NCBI GenBank assembly: GCA_003448685.1
Contig: DLXW01000257.1
Span: 1 to 10,786, forward strand
From: Cyanothece sp. UBA12306
GTDB lineage: Bacteria > Cyanobacteriota > Cyanobacteriia > Cyanobacteriales > Microcystaceae
Reading direction: 5' to 3'
DNA length: 10,786 bases
Below are positions 6,375 to 10,786 of this stretch, one piece after another. The notes below the pieces were generated by a model. The model saw nothing but the letters and a program-made list of their open reading frames with translations. It did no database searches and was not told the DNA's origin. Position numbers and translations under genes: made by a program. Numbering within the stretch: position 1 is the first letter of the stretch; every line of letters begins with the position of its first letter.

Positions 6375-6863
6375 TTAAATCTCGTCCATATTGCGAAACT
6401 TTTCTGTTTCTATTTGGGCAATATCTTCCATCGAATTATGCAACCAATCTTGGATAGAAGAGTCCCAACCTTCCGTAAATTTAGTGTTTAGCCAAATATC
6501 CAAAATTTCTTGGGCTATCTGGGGTTTTGTTACCAATCCACCTAGAGTTAAAATGTTAGAATTGTTAATAGAGCGGGACCTTCGGGCTGCTTCGACATTT
6601 TCGCACACTGCTGCGTATACGCCTGGATGTTTGTTGGCAATGATTGCCATTCCCATACCAGTACCACAGATCAAAATACCTCGATTACCTGAGTGATCAG
6701 CTACACGCCGTGCTACCTTAGAAGCCGTCTCATAATAAGGTGTTTGTTCATTGGAGTCTTTGATTCCTAAATCCTCAACATCGAATAATTGATTGAGTAG
6801 GTAATTTTTAACTGCCTGTTTAAGATCAAACCCGTAACTATCTGCACCTAGAAAAATTTTCAT
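6375..6863 (-). CDS. RpiB/LacA/LacB-family sugar-phosphate isomerase, divergent active site
   Basis: A 162-residue protein of typical RpiB length and fold. It opens with MKIFLGADSYGFDLK and carries the signature GILICGTGMGMAIIANK (62-78) and NILTLGG (103-109). The isomerisation residues C66 and T68 of E. coli RpiB are present at the same numbers. Other residues differ. The ring-opening His99 is I99. The His after the conserved Asp (DH in E. coli) is S9. The C-terminal GGRHxxR phosphate-binding stretch is replaced by EGWDSSI (131-137). The fold and proton-transfer site are kept while substrate handling may have changed. The enzyme may act on another sugar phosphate, so I do not assign rpiB. 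It ends directly against the SNF2 stop codon and is divergent from cutA across 98 bases. The ATG at 6863 begins the first beta strand, which fixes the start. Confidence 0.85.
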   Translation of the reverse strand: MKIFLGADSYGFDLKQAVKNYLLNQLFDVEDLGIKDSNEQTPYYETASKVARRVADHSGNRGILICGTGMGMAIIANKHPGVYAAVCENVEAARRSRSINNSNILTLGGLVTKPQIAQEILDIWLNTKFTEGWDSSIQDWLHNSMEDIAQIETEKFRNMDEI

Positions 6864-6961
6864 ACCAGTGACTGCTAAACTTAGGAAAAGATCCGGTCTA
6901 AACCTATGCTATTCTAAAATGAAGTTCGGGATCAATCAAAAATATAACAGAAACGGAATCC

Positions 6962-7282
6962 ATGCCACAAGAATATATTACTGTAATGACAACTGTACCA
7001 AGTAAATCTGAGGCAGATAACATTGCCAACAGTTTATTACAAGAAAAATTAGCGGGATGCGTTCAAATTATTGGACCCATTACCAGTCATTATTGTTGGC
7101 AGAACCAAATTTATAATGATGAGGAATGGATTTGTTTTATCAAAAGTAGTCAGGTTCTCTATGACGAATTAGAACAGAAAATCTTACAGATTCATCCTTA
7201 CGAAGTTCCCGAGATTATTGCTTTACCGATTGTCAAAGGAAGTGCAGATTATCTTGGTTGGTTGGCACAAAACCTAAAATAA
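6962..7282 (+). CDS. cutA: CutA, divalent-cation tolerance protein
   Basis: A 106-residue protein of full family length with the CutA1 pattern throughout: YITVMTTVPSKSEADNIA (5-22), KLAGCVQIIGPITSHYCW (29-46), EEWICFIKSS (54-63), IHPYEVPEIIALPI (77-90) and YLGWL (97-101). C33 and H78 are the conserved residues linked to metal binding in the family. CutA proteins form very stable ferredoxin-like trimers in the cytoplasm; the copper-tolerance role comes from E. coli genetics, and the function in cyanobacteria is unclear. GGAA (6955-6958) is a weak ribosome site, close to ATG 6962. It is a single gene, divergent from the isomerase gene and convergent with the small gene at 7358. Confidence 0.95.
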   Translation: MPQEYITVMTTVPSKSEADNIANSLLQEKLAGCVQIIGPITSHYCWQNQIYNDEEWICFIKSSQVLYDELEQKILQIHPYEVPEIIALPIVKGSADYLGWLAQNLK

Positions 7283-7357
7283 AATAAACCGAGATAAGTC
7301 TAATTCATCAAGTTGAGAACAGATTAGCTAACTATCCTTTGCTCCCAATTTTAATAA

Positions 7358-7636
7358 TTAACAGTACAATCTATTTTCAAAAAAGACTTCACAACACATA
7401 GGAGTTACTCCCCTAAGTCCTAAACTTTCCAAATAAGATATCCAATCTTCTGGAGTATCTTCAATAGGTAAAAGTCCCAAAACTCTTGCTACATCAGCCA
7501 CCCAAGGAACTGTGGAAATACAATAGCCTTGCCAATTAACATTTAAGGATAACCAGTCTGGAATATTATTTTGATCAAAGTTACTTGATTCTTTATAATC
7601 AGCTTGAAAACAGTAAATTTGGCCTTTTTTTGTCAT
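7358..7636 (-). CDS. Small hypothetical protein, cysteine-containing
   Basis: A 92-residue protein if it begins at the ATG whose complement is at 7634-7636 (MTKKGQIYCF). The frame is open back to a TTG at 7654, but the ATG is preferred. I do not recognise the family. It contains five cysteines (C9, C39, C81, C82, C92), five tryptophans, a proline/acidic middle part (LLPIEDTPEDW, 55-65) and a C-terminal VTPMCCEVFFENRLYC. There is no signal peptide or membrane segment, so it should be cytoplasmic. The composition is that of a real protein, not a shadow, and nothing overlaps it on the other strand. It faces cutA tail to tail across 75 bases and is divergent from the DUF389 gene. No function is proposed. 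Confidence 0.6.
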   Translation of the reverse strand: MTKKGQIYCFQADYKESSNFDQNNIPDWLSLNVNWQGYCISTVPWVADVARVLGLLPIEDTPEDWISYLESLGLRGVTPMCCEVFFENRLYC

Positions 7637-7728
7637 GATTTCTTTAAGAAGCAATCTTGATAAAATCTAAAGTAAGTCAGTGATTAAGCTGCCCTTAAAT
7701 AGAACAAGGGAAACTAATCATACTATAT

Positions 7729-7770
7729 AAGCTAAAATTGATAATGGGGTCATATTTTTAGCTTTTTTTT
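7729..7770 (+). terminator. Orphan Rho-independent terminator-like hairpin upstream of the DUF389 gene
   Basis: AAGCTAAAA (7729-7737) and TTTTAGCTT (7756-7764) form a perfect nine-base stem around 18 bases, and the loop contains a small ATG/CAT inner pairing. A run of eight T (7763-7770) follows, so it reads as a terminator on the plus strand. No plus-strand gene ends nearby, since the gene to the left runs on the minus strand. It may end a short leader or small RNA ahead of the membrane-protein gene. Confidence 0.5.
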
Positions 7771-7918
7771 GGGTTTATGACAAATTTTAGACTTAATTTA
7801 ACCTCTTGAATTTTTGATTAATTATTTTCAGCTGATGTGAACTATTTCAGAAAGTTAAAGCTATGCTAAATAATTGATGCCTCATCACTTTTGGTTAGAG
7901 GCAATTGAAGTTAACCCA

Positions 7919-9073
7919 ATGAAAAACTGGATCAAAAAAAGAATACCCCAAGTTTCGAGAGATAATTTAGTTAAATTACAGCAAGAATTATTAGAAGAGT
8001 CTCAACTCCAGACTAATTTCGTGATTTTAACCCTCAGTTCCTGCATTATTGCTAGCTTAGGATTGCTGATGAACAGTACGGCTGTAATTATTGGAGCTAT
8101 GTTGATTGCTCCGTTGATGTTACCTTTACGAGGATTAGCTCTAGGTGCGTTAGATACAGATGGTCAACTGCTAAGAACCAGTTTATTAACCCTCGGAATT
8201 GGGACTTTAGTCTCCATTCTGGTTTCTGGTTTAGTAGGTGGATTATTTGGGGTCCCGGCCACTTCATTTGGCACAGAAATTCTATCGCGTACCCAGCCTA
8301 ACTTAGCCGATTTAATGGTAGCTTTTGTTGCTGGAGGGATTAGTGGCTTTGCTAAAGTTAGTAGTAGGATTAGTGATGCTTTAGCGGGAACTGCTATCTC
8401 TGTAGCCTTGATGCCACCTTTATGTGTAGTAGGTATTTCCCTTTCTCAGCAGGATTGGCAACTCAGTAGTGGTTCATTTTTACTATATTTAACCAATTTT
8501 TTGGGCATTACCCTTTCTTGTCTTTTGGTTTTTACCTGGGGGGGTTATTATCTTAATTCTAGCCGTACCAGTCAAGCTTTAGGAGGATTTTTAGCGATGA
8601 CTGGATTATTGATTTTTCCCCTATTTATTAGCTTTTGGAATTTGATTCAACAAGAGAGAGTTGAAGCAGAAGTCAAGGAAATTCTCCAGAAAAAAACAAT
8701 TACCGTGGGGCAACAAACAGAGTTAATTCAATTTCAAGTTAATTGGCCCAATTTTCCTTGGAGTAAGCAATCTCCTAAAGTTATTTTAACGGTTCAAGAA
8801 AATGCTGATAACCCTGTGACTCCTAATCAAGTACGCTTAGTGGAAACTTTACTTGAACGTTATTTAGGCAAGAAATTCCGGTTAATATTTCGCGCTAGTG
8901 CCTTGCGAGAAGTTCGTTCTGACAATGAGGATATCTTGTTACCGGCTCCTTTGTTGGGTCCTATTCCTACTATTTTGGAATCAAACCCTCAGTTTAATTT
9001 ACCAAACTTACCTCCTAAATCAGACATAGAGAATCAGCAATTTCAATTAAAAAGCCCGAAAAAGAGCCCGTGA
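7919..9073 (+). CDS. DUF389-family integral membrane protein
   Basis: A 384-residue protein from ATG 7919, where GAAG (7907-7910) is suitably placed as ribosome site. ATG 7877 would add 14 residues without a visible site. Residues 15-30 (DNLVKLQQELLEESQL) are the amphipathic entry to the domain. About six hydrophobic segments follow, near 34-51, 55-77, 86-110, 156-175, 188-208 and 220-240. They include the family hallmarks NSTAVIIGAMLIAPLMLPLR (52-71), FVAGGISGFAK (136-146) and LAGTAISVALMPPL (155-168). Residues 245-384 form a hydrophilic tail with mixed strands and helices, ending in a charged low-complexity stretch. The family (TIGR00341/TIGR00271 type) is in the inner membrane and has no settled biochemical function. 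It is a single transcription unit, convergent with citrate synthase. Confidence 0.85.
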   Translation: MKNWIKKRIPQVSRDNLVKLQQELLEESQLQTNFVILTLSSCIIASLGLLMNSTAVIIGAMLIAPLMLPLRGLALGALDTDGQLLRTSLLTLGIGTLVSILVSGLVGGLFGVPATSFGTEILSRTQPNLADLMVAFVAGGISGFAKVSSRISDALAGTAISVALMPPLCVVGISLSQQDWQLSSGSFLLYLTNFLGITLSCLLVFTWGGYYLNSSRTSQALGGFLAMTGLLIFPLFISFWNLIQQERVEAEVKEILQKKTITVGQQTELIQFQVNWPNFPWSKQSPKVILTVQENADNPVTPNQVRLVETLLERYLGKKFRLIFRASALREVRSDNEDILLPAPLLGPIPTILESNPQFNLPNLPPKSDIENQQFQLKSPKKSP

Positions 9074-9096
9074 TCATTGCACTATTTTTGCTGATC

Positions 9097-9131
9097 AAAA
9101 ACGGGGAACCTCAATATTTGACTATTCCCCG
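9097..9131 (-). terminator. Intrinsic terminator of citrate synthase, possibly bidirectional
   Basis: CGGGGAA (9102-9108) pairs with TTCCCCG (9125-9131). On the minus strand the stem is followed at once by five U (complement of 9097-9101), the correct form for the end of the citrate synthase transcript. On the plus strand six T occur only 13 bases after the stem (9144-9149), so it is weaker for the DUF389 gene. Confidence 0.75.
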
Positions 9132-9168
9132 CTCACATTGATCTTTTTTATGAAACTATTAACCCTGA

Positions 9169-10335
9169 TTAATGACCATTTCGTTGGGACATAGCTCGTT
9201 TTTCTATGGGAATATAGGGCATATTATGCTCACCAATATAAACCTGAGTAGGACGGAAAATACGATTAACAGCTAGTTGTTCTTTCCAATGAGCCAACCA
9301 TCCCGCTACCCTAGCGATGGCAAATAGTGGGGTAAATAGATCGCTAGGAATACCTAGCTTACGATAAACCAAGCCCGAATAAAAGTCCACATTGGCATAA
9401 ATCCCTTTATGTCCTAACTTTTCTTCTACGACTTTTTCGACTTCTAGGGCAATGGCATAATATTCATCGTGGCCAGTTTTTTCAAATAGCTGTTCTGCTA
9501 AGCTTTGTAGAATATTGGCACGAGGGTCTTTAACTTTATAAACTCGATGGCCAAAGCCCATAATTTTGTGTTTATTAACAATGCAATTTTCGATATAGGG
9601 CCGGACATTCTCCACAGAGCCAATTTCTTCGAGCATCCGCAATACTTCTTCATTCGCACCCCCGTGTAAGGGACCGGCTAAAGTTCCTACGGCTGAAGCC
9701 ACCACAGCATAAGGATCGGTTAAGGTTGAAGCAGTTACCATGGCCGAAAAAGTAGAGGCATTCATGGTATGTTCTGCGTGAAGCGTCAAACAAACATCAA
9801 AAATTCTCGCCTCTAAGGGGTCAGGTTTTCGTTCCGTCATCATATAGAGGAAATTGGCGGCATAATCTAGATTATCGTTGGGTTGGATCGGATCATTTCC
9901 TCGACGCATTTGATGGGAAGCTGCTACCATTGTCGGAATTTTGGCCAGCAACCGAACCACTGCTTTACGAATATAATCAGGATTATCTAAGGCACGACGA
10001 GCATAAAATAGCCCTAAAGCAGCCGCAGAGGTTTGTAGGGCATCCATGGGGTGGCCTGTTTCGGGAAAACATTTCATCATGTCGCGGATACGATATTTGA
10101 TGCGACGATGGTAACGAATGTCCATTTCAAAAATTTCAAGTTCTGATTTGGTTGGAAGTTCCCCCCAAATCAGAAGATAAGCGGTTTCGAGAAAGCTACC
10201 TTTTTCGGCGAGTTCTTCGATGCGAATACCTCGATATTCTAGTATTCCTTCTTGGCCATCAACATAGCTAATACTCGATCGGGCCGCGGGGATATTTTCT
10301 AACCCTGGTATATATTCACATACATTCATAGTCAT
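9169..10335 (-). CDS. gltA: Citrate synthase
   Basis: A 388-residue protein, the length of the short bacterial type II-like citrate synthases found in cyanobacteria. It condenses oxaloacetate and acetyl-CoA into citrate, which feeds 2-oxoglutarate synthesis for nitrogen assimilation. The catalytic triad is visible as H224 (GPLHGGANEE), H263 (MGFGHRVYK) and D317 (NVDFYSG). HAEHTMNAS (186-194) and the arginines of RIFRP (358-362) complete the substrate site. It begins with ISYVDGQEGILEYRGI (22-37), as in close relatives. A 2-methylcitrate synthase cannot be excluded from sequence alone, but no prp genes are nearby. ATG 10335 is chosen, and a second ATG lies two codons in. It follows sixA on the same strand after 101 bases and ends at an intrinsic terminator. 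Confidence 0.95.
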   Translation of the reverse strand: MTMNVCEYIPGLENIPAARSSISYVDGQEGILEYRGIRIEELAEKGSFLETAYLLIWGELPTKSELEIFEMDIRYHRRIKYRIRDMMKCFPETGHPMDALQTSAAALGLFYARRALDNPDYIRKAVVRLLAKIPTMVAASHQMRRGNDPIQPNDNLDYAANFLYMMTERKPDPLEARIFDVCLTLHAEHTMNASTFSAMVTASTLTDPYAVVASAVGTLAGPLHGGANEEVLRMLEEIGSVENVRPYIENCIVNKHKIMGFGHRVYKVKDPRANILQSLAEQLFEKTGHDEYYAIALEVEKVVEEKLGHKGIYANVDFYSGLVYRKLGIPSDLFTPLFAIARVAGWLAHWKEQLAVNRIFRPTQVYIGEHNMPYIPIEKRAMSQRNGH

Positions 10336-10412
10336 TCCCTGTAACGCCGCAACTGAGCTTAATCAAATTCAATAGTTATACTTAATAGTTACCCTAACCC
10401 AAAATTGTAGGA

Positions 10413-10436
10413 GATATTTGATTTCCCCCAAATACC
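10413..10436 (-). terminator. Stem-loop directly after the sixA stop codon
   Basis: On the minus strand GGTATTTG and CAAATATC form an eight-base stem (one G-U pair) around GGGGAAAT, starting at the base after the stop codon. There is no clean U-run behind it, so it may be a weak terminator or a processing element between sixA and citrate synthase. Confidence 0.35.
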
Positions 10437-10786
10437 TTAATTATTACGACATAACCATTTAGGGGAAGTTAACAAAAATAACTCACTTCTGCCAACTGGT
10501 GTAACTACCTGGGGCAAGTTCAGACCTATAATTCCTGCTTTTTTGACCATTATTTTCCCTTGGGAAGTACCCCAGAGCAAAATTTCTGCCCACTCACCTA
10601 AATTGGGTTGATGTCCTACTAGGGCTAGATGACTATCTTCCCTATTATAACCAGAATTAGTCCACCAATTCACCCAGTCAGAAATCTCTCCATCAGGGGA
10701 CAGAAAGTTAGATATTTCTAATTGGTCGCTCAGCCCAACTGTTTGCAAAATTTCTGCTGTTTGATAAGCTCTTACCAGAGGGCTAG
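10437..10786 (-). CDS. sixA: SixA-type phosphohistidine phosphatase, C-terminal part (cut by window edge)
   Basis: The frame is open from the right edge of the window to the stop at 10437, so about 115 C-terminal residues are visible. The first TTG in this frame (10748) is not a real start, because the preceding codons read SPLVRAYQTAEIL, the conserved SixA segment after the catalytic RHG. That RHG lies outside the window. The second histidine of the phosphatase core is present in LALVGHQPNLGEW. KKAGIIGLNLP and the final LLTSPKWL are also typical of the family. SixA proteins remove phosphate from phosphohistidine in phosphorelay or phosphotransferase proteins, in the cytoplasm. It lies upstream of citrate synthase on the same strand with a stem-loop between. 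Confidence 0.88.
   Translation of the reverse strand, partial: SPLVRAYQTAEILQTVGLSDQLEISNFLSPDGEISDWVNWWTNSGYNREDSHLALVGHQPNLGEWAEILLWGTSQGKIMVKKAGIIGLNLPQVVTPVGRSELFLLTSPKWLCRNN

Noticed and set aside
6864..6961. Divergent promoter region between the isomerase gene and cutA.
   Set aside because: Several AT-rich hexamers (for example TAAAAT at 6915-6920) could be -10 boxes, but none has a matching -35 box, so no site is called.
10336..10436. Search for an NtcA site (GTA-N8-TAC) before citrate synthase.
   Set aside because: Only half-sites such as GTA-N8-GTA are present, so no supported operator is reported.

Overview
The window looks like chromosomal DNA of an AT-rich unicellular or colonial cyanobacterium of the Crocosphaera/Cyanothece/Microcystis type. 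The support is four perfect HIP1 octamers GCGATCGC (145-152, 1142-1149, 1860-1867, 5549-5556), heptameric tandem repeats of the cyanobacterial STRR kind, and a cyanobacterial gene set: a caspase/formylglycine-generating-enzyme-like (FGE-like) locus, a pentapeptide-repeat protein, a SNF2 helicase with the bacterial N-terminal domain, CutA, a DUF389 protein, and SixA next to citrate synthase. The genus is inferred, not shown.

Layout. Positions 1-2050 hold a decayed or rearranged caspase-FGE locus. The 5' ORF (130-861) is a caspase-like domain that has lost the block carrying the catalytic His and Cys. The FGE-sulfatase-like domain follows in another frame (779-1783). The two meet at a 36-bp mixed 7/8-bp repeat. 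Six different short tandem repeat blocks lie in front of, inside and behind this locus, and I see no comparable block in the remaining 8.7 kb. Positions 1784-2173 are non-coding, with a 17-unit heptamer array followed by a well-formed CRP-type activator site and -10 box. These lead into a pentapeptide-repeat protein with 29 uninterrupted repeats and a coiled-coil tail (2174-2971).

A long SNF2-family helicase (3213-6374) follows a leader that can fold. Its stop codon abuts the end of a convergent RpiB/LacA/LacB-type isomerase gene (6375-6863, minus) with no base between them. The isomerase keeps the catalytic Cys but lacks several other expected residues. Divergent from it is cutA (6962-7282). 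Next come a small unrecognised minus-strand gene (7358-7636), an intergenic region with an orphan terminator-like hairpin, and a DUF389 membrane protein (7919-9073, or from 7877). Convergent to that is citrate synthase (9169-10335, minus), with a hairpin terminator between the two. The right edge cuts through sixA (phosphohistidine phosphatase), read on the minus strand just upstream of citrate synthase.

The genes do not form one pathway. Most are single transcription units in alternating directions. The places most worth attention are the repeat-driven split of the caspase-FGE gene (1-1814), the CRP-type promoter at 2090-2133, the altered RpiB-like enzyme, and the orphan hairpin at 7729-7770. 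I found no complete undescribed multi-gene system, no CRISPR array, no transposase and no tRNA or rRNA gene.
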